This document shows, one piece after another, positions 47,987 to 55,664 of a stretch of DNA of 64,000 nucleotides. Source of the DNA: Sanguibacter suaedae (GTDB lineage Bacteria; Actinomycetota; Actinomycetes; Actinomycetales; Cellulomonadaceae); contig NZ_JAEINH010000005.1 in the NCBI RefSeq assembly GCF_016342785.1, forward strand, positions 1 to 64,000, written 5' to 3'. How positions within the stretch are numbered: position 1 is the stretch's first letter; every line of letters starts with the position of its first letter. A program made the translations under genes and the position numbers. The notes below the pieces were generated by a model, which saw only the letters and a list, made by a program, of their open reading frames with translations, was not told where the DNA came from and did not search any database.

Positions 47987-48463
47987 ATGAAGGACACCCG
48001 CACCACCGTCAAGCTCATCGGAACCCTCCTCGTCGCCGCAGGCCTCGCCCTCGTCCTGGCCGGCGGCACCACCTGGATCATGGTCCGCAGCCAGCTCGTC
48101 GCCGAGAACATCACCGTCGCCGAGGACGCCGCGATGTTCGGCGGCAAGCAGGTCAACGGCCCCCTCGACGCCTACTACCAGGCCGACATCATCAACCACC
48201 ACTCCCTCGACATGGCCGGCGGCAAGACCTACGCCGAGCTCGACCGCGAAGACCCCGTCCGCGCCACCGTCATGAACGGATCCTTCCTGCGCTCCTCGCT
48301 GTTCACCTCCGTCATCGCCTTCGGAGTCGCAGCCTTCGCCGCAGGCATGGGCATCCTCTTCGCCCTCACCGGCCTCGCCCTGCGCAAGATCGCACCCAGC
48401 ATCGGCGCACCCACAGTCCCGGCGGACACCACCCCCTCGCGGGCCGCCCGCGCGACCGCCTGA
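47987..48463 (+). CDS. Conserved small membrane protein of the family often misnamed LigA
   Basis: 158 residues from ATG 47987 with GGGAAAGG upstream. Two TM helices (about 9-31 and 103-130) flank an extracytoplasmic region with 'AENITVAEDAAMFGGKQVNGPLDAYYQADIINHHSLDMAGGKTYAEL', which is strongly conserved in actinobacteria. Databases often call it 'aromatic ring-opening dioxygenase LigA', but no metal-binding or dioxygenase motif is visible and the two-helix topology argues against that name. Role unknown. The C-terminal 30 residues are Ala/Thr/Pro-rich. A hairpin follows it. Confidence 0.8.
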   Translation: MKDTRTTVKLIGTLLVAAGLALVLAGGTTWIMVRSQLVAENITVAEDAAMFGGKQVNGPLDAYYQADIINHHSLDMAGGKTYAELDREDPVRATVMNGSFLRSSLFTSVIAFGVAAFAAGMGILFALTGLALRKIAPSIGAPTVPADTTPSRAARATA

Positions 48464-48489
48464 CCGCAGGCCCCAGCACGCCCCCACCC

Positions 48490-48523
48490 GGCCCCGGCCC
48501 TCTCGACGGAGAGGACCGGGGCC
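48490..48523 (+). terminator. Imperfect hairpin after the small membrane protein gene
   Basis: GGCCCCGG at 48490 and CCGGGGCC ending at 48523 pair, with an inner CCTCTC/GAGAGG stem after a one-base mismatch. Lies 26 bp after the stop. Confidence 0.7.
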
Positions 48524-48599
48524 GTCGTCGTCCCACCGCCGCCCGCCACGTCCCGACCTCGCCGTGCCGCACGGGCACCCCTCCCGTAGCGTTCCCCAC

Positions 48600-49736
48600 A
48601 TGAAGGCCAACCGCACCACCCCACGACCGCTCTGGCAGGACTCTCTCGGCCGTGCCGCCGTCCGCAGCGCCCAGGTCCTCCTCGTCCTCGCGCTCGCGAC
48701 CTGCGTGGTCCTCGCGCTCGTCGAGCTCAAGCTCGTCGTCATCCCCATCCTCATCGCGTCGATCATCGCCGCGGCGGTCAGCCCCGTCGTCCGGTTCCTG
48801 CGCAACCGCGGCCTCCCCGCCGCCCTCGCCACCTGGGCGGCGATGCTCACCGGCATCGGGGTCCTGGGGGCCGTCGGATGGCTCATCGGACGCGCCGTCC
48901 GCAGCGAGTGGGACGAGCTCGTCTCCTCCGCCGGTCAGGGCGTCGACGAGCTCCAGCGCTTCGCGACCGAAGGGCCGCTCGGTCTCGACAACGACCAGCT
49001 CGACGCCGCACGCGAGCAGGCCACCGAGCTCCTCCAGAGCGACGGCGTGCAGAGCGGTGCCATCGCGGGGGCCACCGCCGCGGCCGAGGTCGTCACCGGG
49101 CTCCTGCTCGGCGCCGTCATCCTCTTCTTCCTCCTCAAGGACGGCCGCAAGATCTTCGAGTTCCTCATCAAGCCGCTCGACGACACGACCCAGGACCGGG
49201 CCAAGGACATCGGGAACCAGTCCGTCGGCGTCCTCGGCGGCTATGTGCGGGGCACGGCGATCGTCGCCCTCGTGGACGCGCTCGTCATCGGCATCGCGCT
49301 GGCGATCCTCGGCGTCCCTCTCGCGCTCCCCCTCGCGACCATCGTCTTCCTCGGGGCGTTCATCCCCCTCGTGGGTGCGACCGCCTCCGGGATCCTCGCG
49401 GCCCTCGTCGCCCTCGTCGCCAACGGCCCCGTCACCGCGCTCATCGTCATCATCGTGGTCATCGCCGTGAACCAGCTCGAGGGCGACCTCCTGGCACCGG
49501 TGGTCATCGGGCGGGCGCTGTCCCTGCACCCCCTGGTGATCCTGCTCGCACTGACCATCGGCACCATCCTTTCCGGCATCATCGGCGCGCTCCTCGCAGT
49601 CCCGATCGCCGCGGTCGCGTGGACCGTGGTCAAGGGGTGGGCGCAGTCCTCCCCCGACCGGGAGCCCGCCGGGGAGCCGGCGACGCTCGGTGCCGGCGGG
49701 CACCCCACCGAGGGCGACGGGACCTCCGCGCCCTGA
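48600..49736 (+). CDS. AI-2E family transporter (PerM/TqsA-like)
   Basis: 378 residues from ATG 48600. About seven or eight helices; the N-terminal pair (about 25-85), a soluble middle segment with 'QGVDELQRFATEGPLGLDNDQLDAA' (about 112-145), and the C-terminal block with 'VFLGAFIPLVGATASGILAALVAL' and 'VNQLEGDLLAPVVIGRALSLHPLVILLAL', both hallmarks of the AI-2E/UPF0118 family. Members export AI-2, or act as Na+/H+ antiporters or fatty-acid/cation efflux proteins, so the family name should not be taken as function. It converges on the UbiA gene across a 23-bp tandem duplication. Confidence 0.9.
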   Translation: MKANRTTPRPLWQDSLGRAAVRSAQVLLVLALATCVVLALVELKLVVIPILIASIIAAAVSPVVRFLRNRGLPAALATWAAMLTGIGVLGAVGWLIGRAVRSEWDELVSSAGQGVDELQRFATEGPLGLDNDQLDAAREQATELLQSDGVQSGAIAGATAAAEVVTGLLLGAVILFFLLKDGRKIFEFLIKPLDDTTQDRAKDIGNQSVGVLGGYVRGTAIVALVDALVIGIALAILGVPLALPLATIVFLGAFIPLVGATASGILAALVALVANGPVTALIVIIVVIAVNQLEGDLLAPVVIGRALSLHPLVILLALTIGTILSGIIGALLAVPIAAVAWTVVKGWAQSSPDREPAGEPATLGAGGHPTEGDGTSAP

Positions 49737-49777
49737 CCTGCCTCAGTGGCTGAGTCTGACCTGCGTCAGTCGCTGAG
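49733..49777. repeat. 23-bp tandem duplication at two convergent stop codons
   Basis: Two 22-bp copies (49733-49754, 49756-49777), separated by one T and differing at two positions. The left copy includes the AI-2E stop TGA; the right copy includes the UbiA stop. Within each copy CTCAG and CTGAG can pair. Confidence 0.85.
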
Positions 49778-50623
49778 CCGCGTGCCGCTGAGCGCGAGCT
49801 GGGCGGCCACGAGCAGCGACGCGACCACCACGAGACGGAACAGCAGCCGGCTCGGTGGTCGCGTCACGACGAGGACCGTCCCCCATGCGGCGATCACCAC
49901 GGACACGACGGCACCCGCCATCCCCACCACGGAGACCGGGGCAGGGCTCGCGACGACGGGACCGACGAGGACGAGCAGCCCCGCGACGGCCAGCGCCGCG
50001 AACGCCACGACCCCCGAGGTGACCCGGCCCAGGCGGTGCGGGAGCCCTGCCACGCCGGTGCGGGCGTCGTCGTCGAGGTCGGGCAGGACGTTGGTGAAGT
50101 GGATGGAGACGCCGAAGACGCCACCGACGGCCAGCGCCCAGGGTGCGGCGACGGCCGGGTCGGGGGCGGCGAGGGTGGCGACCGCCGGCAGCGCCCCGAA
50201 GCTCGTGACGAACGGCGCCACGGACCATCGGGTGCGCTTGAGCCACGCGTTGTACGCCCACCCGCCGGCCACGAGGAGCCCGTGGGCGACCGCGACCCCC
50301 GCGCCGAGGACGAGCGACAGGACGACGCTCACCGCGAGCGTCACGTAGGCGGCGTCCCGGACCACCCGGACGGGCACCAGGCCCTGGGCGACGGGCTTGT
50401 CGGTGCGCCCCACGGCCGTGTCGCGGGCGGCGTCGATCCAGTCGTTGGAGAAGCCGATGGACAGCTGCCCGGCGAGGACCATGAGACCGAGGAGCACGAC
50501 GCGTCCCGGCGTGACACCGACGCTCAGTGCCAGGACGGTCGTCAGCGTGGTGACGGCGACCGTGGGGCCGGGGTGCGACGACCCGAGGAGGGCCCGCACG
50601 CGGTCACGGACGGTGGCGCTCAT
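49766..50623 (-). CDS. UbiA family prenyltransferase
   Basis: 285 residues from ATG 50623, overlapping the stop of the upstream methyltransferase gene by ATGA. Nine predicted helices. Both Asp-rich prenyl-diphosphate motifs are intact: NDWIDAARD (Asn60, Asp61, Asp64, Asp68) and DLDDDARTG (Asp182-Asp186). It would move an isoprenoid chain from a prenyl diphosphate to an acceptor in the membrane. It is not part of a menaquinone locus (no men genes nearby), so the acceptor is unknown; the coupled methyltransferase is the best clue. The last residues LSD come from the duplicated stop region. Confidence 0.9.
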   Translation of the reverse strand: MSATVRDRVRALLGSSHPGPTVAVTTLTTVLALSVGVTPGRVVLLGLMVLAGQLSIGFSNDWIDAARDTAVGRTDKPVAQGLVPVRVVRDAAYVTLAVSVVLSLVLGAGVAVAHGLLVAGGWAYNAWLKRTRWSVAPFVTSFGALPAVATLAAPDPAVAAPWALAVGGVFGVSIHFTNVLPDLDDDARTGVAGLPHRLGRVTSGVVAFAALAVAGLLVLVGPVVASPAPVSVVGMAGAVVSVVIAAWGTVLVVTRPPSRLLFRLVVVASLLVAAQLALSGTRLSD

Positions 50624-52200
50624 GCGGTGGCCGGGCGACGGGCGACGGCCAGCACGTGGGTGCTGGGCCAGGGCACGGGCGTCCCCGCCGTGTCGAGGAT
50701 CCTGGCACCGACGGACAGCCGGTGCTCCACGAGCCACTCGTTGCGCCACGGCTCCGACGCGGCGTCGAGGACGAACCCGGCGTCGGTGAGGATCGTCACC
50801 CAGTCGTCGTACGTGAGGTCGCAGAAGCGCTCGTGACACTCGCTGAGGTAGCTGTCGGTGTAGTCGCGCGTGCAGAGGAACTCCATGGCGGCCCGGAGGG
50901 TGAGCTCCGCGGTGGTGTCGTCCACCCAGCGCACGTCGCACGCGCCCCCGGACGCCGCAGGGAAGTCCTGGGCGAACTGCCTCAGCCGCCCGGCGGGGCT
51001 CAGTCCCTCGATGAAGCGGGCCACGCGGGGGCCGTCCCACCCGGTGAGGTCGACGGGCAGGTCAGCGGGGTCGCCCGGGTCGCCGTCGAGGTGCAGGTGG
51101 ACCGTGCGGTCCGGGTCGTCGGGCCCGAGGACGTCGGAGAGCACCCACACCCCGCCCGGGGCGGTGTGCTCGTAGATGCGGCGCGCGAGGTGCTCGAGGT
51201 CGGCGCGTCCGTCGCCGTAGCTGGAGATCTCGTGGGTGAGCGCCACGGTGAGCGTCGTCGACACGGATGCCGGGGGGAAGACCGGGGCGCGCAGGAGGTT
51301 GCGCTGGGCGAAGAAGACGTTGGGGTTGGCGAAGACACCCTGGGCCTTGCGGTGCTCGGCCTCCGCGACGAGGTGCCGTGAGACGTCGACCCCGTAGAGG
51401 TCCGACTCCCCCAGCTCTGGAGCGCGTGACGCGCGCTCGAGGAGCCCTCCGGCCGCGCACCCGAGGTCCACCACCCGCCCGGGGACGACGTAGGGCGCGA
51501 CCTGCGACCACTTGCGGTCCGACGCGGCGTCGAAGTCGGCGGTGTAGGTGCGGTAGTCGCGGGTCTCGGTGAGGTCGCCCTCGCTGGAGACCGTGGGGTC
51601 GTGGTGGACGAGGCGCACGGCGTCGTCGAGTCGGTACCGCTGGTAGAGCTCGACGGCGGCGGGGTGGGCGAGCTCCGTCCACCGGTCCTCGCCGTCCGCG
51701 AGCATCTCGAGGACGTCCCACGGGCGGGCGACCGGGCCCTCGGTGCCGGCGTCGGCGCCGAGCTCGACAGGCAGGATGCGGTACCCGAGCCCGGCGTACA
51801 TGTCCATGACGGCCGGTGTGGAGCAGGCGACGACCGTGTCGTCCGGGGTGAGCCGCACCCCGCAGGTGAGCTCGACGCTCGACACGACGGTGGTGGCGAA
51901 CCTCGGGCTGGGTGGCACGTCCGCGACGGGGGCCACGAGGCTGGGCAGCTTCTCCACCGCCGAGACCCTCTCCACGAGCGCCTCGCGGCGGTGCGCCGGC
52001 ACCGGGTTGCGGCGGGTCCCGCTGTGCGTCGCGGACGTCACGGCCCACACGACCTGCGCGCCGGGGATCGGCCGCACGGGCAGGCCGTCGGTGTCGACGG
52101 CCTGCCCTGCGAGCACCGAGCGGAGGTACTCCACCTGGAACGACGTCACCATGTGGTGGCGTCCGGGGAACAGGATGTGGGTCGGTGCGTCTGTGGTCAC
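50620..52200 (-). CDS. Nucleotidyltransferase-like / SAM methyltransferase fusion
   Basis: 526 residues from GTG 52200 (ATG 52152 is possible but would cut the first domain). N-terminal part (about 5-165): 'ILFPGRHHMVTSFQVEYLRSVL' and 'NPVPAHRREALVERV' follow the pattern of NMN/cytidylyl nucleotidyltransferases, where HxGH binds ATP; here the motif is HHMVT (15-19), so the fold is likely but activity is doubtful. C-terminal part (about 210-526): a class I methyltransferase with motif I VVDLGCAAGG (243-252) and 'PGGVWVLSDVLGPDD'. Coupled to UbiA by ATGA, so it probably modifies the same product or its head group. It starts 13 bp after the SDR gene on the same strand. I do not recognise the family. 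Confidence 0.75.
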   Translation of the reverse strand: MTTDAPTHILFPGRHHMVTSFQVEYLRSVLAGQAVDTDGLPVRPIPGAQVVWAVTSATHSGTRRNPVPAHRREALVERVSAVEKLPSLVAPVADVPPSPRFATTVVSSVELTCGVRLTPDDTVVACSTPAVMDMYAGLGYRILPVELGADAGTEGPVARPWDVLEMLADGEDRWTELAHPAAVELYQRYRLDDAVRLVHHDPTVSSEGDLTETRDYRTYTADFDAASDRKWSQVAPYVVPGRVVDLGCAAGGLLERASRAPELGESDLYGVDVSRHLVAEAEHRKAQGVFANPNVFFAQRNLLRAPVFPPASVSTTLTVALTHEISSYGDGRADLEHLARRIYEHTAPGGVWVLSDVLGPDDPDRTVHLHLDGDPGDPADLPVDLTGWDGPRVARFIEGLSPAGRLRQFAQDFPAASGGACDVRWVDDTTAELTLRAAMEFLCTRDYTDSYLSECHERFCDLTYDDWVTILTDAGFVLDAASEPWRNEWLVEHRLSVGARILDTAGTPVPWPSTHVLAVARRPATA

Positions 52201-52213
52201 GCGCAGAACGGTG

Positions 52214-53104
52214 TCACATGAGACGCCCGCCGGTCACACCGATGCGGTCGCCGGTGATGTAGCTGGACTCCTGCGACGCGTAGAACACGTACGCGGGGGC
52301 GAGCTCGGCGGGCTGGCCGGCACGTCCGAGCGGGGTCTCGCCACCGAAGCCCTCCACCTTCCCGTCGGGCATGGTCGCCGGGATGAGCGGCGTCCAGATG
52401 GGCCCCGGTGCCACGGCGTTGACGCGGATGCCCTTCTCGGCGAGCTGCTGCGAGAGGCCGCGGGTGAAGTTGAGGATGGCGGCCTTGGTGGAGGCGTAGT
52501 CGAGCAGGGGCGGGCTGGGGTCGACGGCCTGGATGGACGTGGTGTTGATGATGGAGGAGCCGGCGGGCAGGTGCGGGACGGCGGCCTGCGTGATCCAGAA
52601 CAGGGCGTAGAGGTTCGTCTTGAACACGCGGTCCATCTGCTCGGTGGTGATCCCCAGGATCCCGTCGGGCTGCGCCATCTGGTAGGCGGCGTTGTTCACG
52701 AGCACGTCGAGCCCACCGAGCTCGGAGACCGTGTGCTCCACGAGCGCCCGGCACGTGTCCTCGTCGCGGATGTCACCGGGGAACGTCACGGCGCGGCGCC
52801 CGGCCTCCTCGATCCACCGGACCGTCTCCTGCGCGTCCTCCTCCTCCTCGGGCAGGTAGGAGATGGCGACGTCTGCGCCCTCGCGGGCGAACGCGATCGC
52901 GACGGCGCGCCCGATACCGGAGTCACCCCCGGTGATGAGCGCGCGCCGTCCCTCGAGGCGCCCGGACCCGGTGTACGACGTCTCGCCGTGGTCGGGCTCC
53001 TGCGACATCTCGTCCGTGGTCCCCGGCGGCGTCATGTCGTCGGCCGGCTGCTCGGGTGCAGGCTGCTGGGTGGTCGGGTCCTGGGGTGTGGTCTGATCCG
53101 TCAT
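52214..53104 (-). CDS. SDR family oxidoreductase (YghA/general stress type)
   Basis: 296 residues from ATG 53104. A 45-residue Pro/Thr/Gln-rich N-terminal tail precedes the Rossmann domain, as in the YghA/YdaD/YhdF stress-related SDR subgroup. NAD(P) motif TGGDSGIG at 58-65, '[11 protein letters not shown]' and the catalytic 'YASTK' near residue 198 are present, with '[14 protein letters not shown]' after it. The C-terminus ends in '[14 protein letters not shown]', also typical of this group. It would reduce a carbonyl or oxidise an alcohol in the cytosol; the substrate is unknown. It precedes the fusion methyltransferase by 13 bp and so may be part of the same transcript. Confidence 0.93.
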   Translation of the reverse strand: MTDQTTPQDPTTQQPAPEQPADDMTPPGTTDEMSQEPDHGETSYTGSGRLEGRRALITGGDSGIGRAVAIAFAREGADVAISYLPEEEEDAQETVRWIEEAGRRAVTFPGDIRDEDTCRALVEHTVSELGGLDVLVNNAAYQMAQPDGILGITTEQMDRVFKTNLYALFWITQAAVPHLPAGSSIINTTSIQAVDPSPPLLDYASTKAAILNFTRGLSQQLAEKGIRVNAVAPGPIWTPLIPATMPDGKVEGFGGETPLGRAGQPAELAPAYVFYASQESSYITGDRIGVTGGRLM

Positions 53105-53180
53105 CTCTCGAGTCTCGTCCCAGGCACGCCGTCCTGCATCCCGGGAGGACCGCCGTGAGGAGGACGTCCCAGGGGGGAAG

Positions 53181-53789
53181 TCAGCCCTTGCCCTTGCCGT
53201 TGTTCCCGGAGCTCTTGTCGGACCCGTTGCCCTTCCCGTTGTTGCTGTCGGGACCGTTCCCGTTGCCGTTGTTGCTGCCCGGCCCGTTGCCGTTCCCGTT
53301 GCTGCCGCCGTCACCCGGCGCGGGTGACTCCGGTACGGGTGCAGGAGCTGGCACGGGTGCGCCCGCGGGCTCCTCCGCAGGCGCGACGGTCGGGGCGGGC
53401 GCCGGGGGTTCGGGGACCGTCGTCTCGGTCGGCACCGCATCCTCCACCGCGGGCCCCGGAGGGTCGGCGTCGGCGCCGGCACGGGTCTCGAGCTCGGCGC
53501 GGACGTCGTCGAGCGCCGTCTGGATGCGAGCGGGGCGCGCACCGCTCACGCGGCCGCCCGCGGTGGCGAGATCCAGCTCGCGCTGGAGGGCGTCGAGCTC
53601 GGCCAACGCCTGCTCGTGCTCGCCGTCCGCGGCGGCGTGAGCGACGAGGACCACGGCCTCCTGCAGCTGCGCCGCGGTCGCTGCGTCGAGGTCCGACGCA
53701 GAGCCCTGTGTGCAGCCGCCGAGGAGGAGCGCCCCCAGGAGGACCGTGGCCAGGGCACCGCCGCGGGCTCGGGGGGTGGAGACGATCAT
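53181..53789 (-). CDS. Lipoprotein with Asn-Gly-rich repeat tail
   Basis: 202 residues from ATG 53789, which overlaps the kinase stop by ATGA. A type II signal peptide ends in the lipobox LLGGC (Cys26). Residues 30-105 are predicted helical with leucine-spaced heptads (about '[15 protein letters not shown]' and '[15 protein letters not shown]'). A Pro/Ala-rich stretch (about 108-160) leads to a tail made of imperfect GNGNGP and SNN/GKGNG units to the end. It is presumably displayed on the outer face of the membrane. No enzymatic domain is evident. Coupling to the kinase suggests it is its partner or substrate. Confidence 0.75.
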   Translation of the reverse strand: MIVSTPRARGGALATVLLGALLLGGCTQGSASDLDAATAAQLQEAVVLVAHAAADGEHEQALAELDALQRELDLATAGGRVSGARPARIQTALDDVRAELETRAGADADPPGPAVEDAVPTETTVPEPPAPAPTVAPAEEPAGAPVPAPAPVPESPAPGDGGSNGNGNGPGSNNGNGNGPDSNNGKGNGSDKSSGNNGKGKG

Positions 53790-54988
53790 GGTGTCACGCT
53801 CGTCATGAGGTCCGAGAGGTGGTCGTCCAGAGGTGCCTCGACGGCGGGGAGCTCCGGGGTGGAGGGTGCGTCCGTCGTGCGCCCCTGCCACAGGACGGCC
53901 CCGACGGCGAGCACGGGGACGGCCACGAGCAACGCCACCCACGACCGTGCGCGGGACCGGTGCTGGTGGTCGCCACGGGGCCCGGGCACGGTCGCGGCTG
54001 CCGGGGGCGGGTCCGCGGGCAAGTCCTGGGTGGAGCGCTCGACAGCACCCGTGGGCAGAGCCGACGAGGTCGCGACCACCGGCACCGGGCCGGTGGCCGA
54101 CGCTTCACCGGCGGCCACGGCCCCGGTCGCTCCCGCCTCGTCCTCGGCCTCGAGCGCGCGCGCCCGGACGACCACGTCGAGCGGCGTGGGCCGGTCGGCG
54201 GGGTCGCGTGCGGTCATGGCGGCGAGCAGCGACTTCCACCCGTAGCCCACGTGACCCGGAACGTGCGGGTCGCTGGACAGCCGTGCGGCGAGCGCCTCGA
54301 GGAGCGGGCCGTCGAACGCGCGCTCCCGGGTGAGGGACTCGAGGAGGACGAGCCCGAGCGAGTACACGTCCCCGGCGGGGCTGGGTTCCTCGCCTCGCGC
54401 CTGCTCGGGGCTGAGGTAGGCGGGGGTCCCCACGAGGATCCCCTCGGCCGTGAGCCGTGTGGAGTCCACGAGGTATGCGATCCCGAAGTCCGCGAGCCGC
54501 GCACGGAACTCGTGCGTCGGCAGGAGCGACGGGCCCAGGAGGACGTTGCCGGGCTTGATGTCCCGGTGCACCACCCCGGCCTCGTGGACGGCGTGCAACG
54601 CCTCGGCGAGGTCGCCGGCCATCCGCGCGACGTCGACGCGAGCCAGGGGGCCCTGGGCGATCCGCTCCCCCAGGTGCGGGCCCTCCACGAGCTCCATGAC
54701 GAGCACGGGTCGCTCGCCGCCGTGGTCCGCGTCCGTGCAGACGTCGAAGAGGGTGACGAGGGACGGGTGGTGGAACGAGGCGAGGAGATCCACCTCGGCG
54801 CGCTCGCGCGCGCCGTGCGGCGCCGTGGTCCCGGGCGCGAACACCTTGAGCGCCACGGCACGGCCGAGCACCTGGTCCCGGGCCCGGTACACCGCTGCCG
54901 TCCCCCCGCGGCCGAGGAGCGCCTCGACGACGTACCGGTCGGCGACCGTGCTCCCGGCCTCGAGGACCGTCTGGACGTCCGTCGTCAT
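53786..54988 (-). CDS. Receptor-type serine/threonine protein kinase
   Basis: 400 residues. Kinase domain at about 18-275: glycine loop LLGRGGTAAVYRA (24-36), VALKVF with Lys48, catalytic HRDIKPGN (141-148), and DFG at 167-169, all intact; 'GTPAYLSPEQA' is the activation segment. A Pro/Ala-rich juxtamembrane linker (about 275-345) contains many Thr/Ser. One TM helix lies at about 349-369 and a short 31-residue extracellular end (acidic, no PASTA repeats) follows. This is the PknB-like Hanks-type layout without a sensor domain, so the coupled lipoprotein may supply the extracellular part, by inference. Start ATG 54988; the preceding DJ-1 gene ends 73 bp upstream. Confidence 0.93.
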   Translation of the reverse strand: MTTDVQTVLEAGSTVADRYVVEALLGRGGTAAVYRARDQVLGRAVALKVFAPGTTAPHGARERAEVDLLASFHHPSLVTLFDVCTDADHGGERPVLVMELVEGPHLGERIAQGPLARVDVARMAGDLAEALHAVHEAGVVHRDIKPGNVLLGPSLLPTHEFRARLADFGIAYLVDSTRLTAEGILVGTPAYLSPEQARGEEPSPAGDVYSLGLVLLESLTRERAFDGPLLEALAARLSSDPHVPGHVGYGWKSLLAAMTARDPADRPTPLDVVVRARALEAEDEAGATGAVAAGEASATGPVPVVATSSALPTGAVERSTQDLPADPPPAAATVPGPRGDHQHRSRARSWVALLVAVPVLAVGAVLWQGRTTDAPSTPELPAVEAPLDDHLSDLMTSVTP

Positions 54989-55061
54989 CGGGGCCTCCTC
55001 GTTGCTCCGCTCCTCATGCTAGGAGCGGAGCCCGAGGACGGCGCGGTGAGCGCGGGTGGTA

Positions 55062-55616
55062 TCAGCCGCCCAGCTCGGAGACGATCGCCGTGACGAACGC
55101 GTCGAGGTCGTCCGGTGTACGTGACGTGATGAGCGTCCACTTGCCCGAGTCGTCGCGGACGACCTCCTCGTCCACCCACGTGCCACCGGCGTTGGTCACG
55201 TCGGTCCGCAGGCTCGGGAACGACGTGAGCGACTTCCCGCGGACGAGGTTGGCCTCGACGAGCGTCCACGGCGCGTGGCAGATCGCGGCGACGGGGTTCC
55301 CGGCCGCCGAGACGTCACGCACGAGGTCGAGCGCGTCGTCGTCGAGCCGCAGGGTGTCGGCGTTGATCGTGCCGCCGGGAAGGACCAGCAGGTCGAAGTC
55401 GCCCGCGGAGACCTCGGCGATCGTCGTGTCGGGGTCCACCTCCGGGCCGGGCTCGTCGTCCATCACGAGGGTGCGGACCGGTGCGGCCTCCTGGGCCGCG
55501 TGCGTGACGGTCGCTCCCGCCTCGCGCAGGCGGGTGAGCGGGACGATCAGCTCGTCGCGTTCCACGCCGGCGTTGGTGGTGACGACGAGGATTCGGGCAT
55601 CGGTGATGCTTGGCAC
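55062..55616 (-). CDS. DJ-1/PfpI (type 1 glutamine amidotransferase-like) protein
   Basis: 184 residues starting at GTG 55616. The nucleophile elbow AICHAPW has Cys113 with His114 next to it, and 'DFDLLVLPGGT' holds the oxyanion-hole region; Glu is in 'AGVERDELIVP'. This is the general PfpI/YhbO form (stress chaperone, protein/nucleotide deglycase or glyoxalase III by family). It has no separate glutaminase partner. It follows the BCCT gene by 48 bp on the same strand, so both may be stress-induced. Confidence 0.9.
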   Translation of the reverse strand: MPSITDARILVVTTNAGVERDELIVPLTRLREAGATVTHAAQEAAPVRTLVMDDEPGPEVDPDTTIAEVSAGDFDLLVLPGGTINADTLRLDDDALDLVRDVSAAGNPVAAICHAPWTLVEANLVRGKSLTSFPSLRTDVTNAGGTWVDEEVVRDDSGKWTLITSRTPDDLDAFVTAIVSELGG

Positions 55617-55664
55617 AGTATTTCTCTCCCAATGGTCGTGGAGCGGTCGTGCACGCTGACCTCG

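Noticed and set aside
48600-49736. AI-2 quorum-sensing exporter role for the AI-2E family protein
   Set aside because: No luxS or AI-2 uptake genes are in the window, and the family has several other proven functions.
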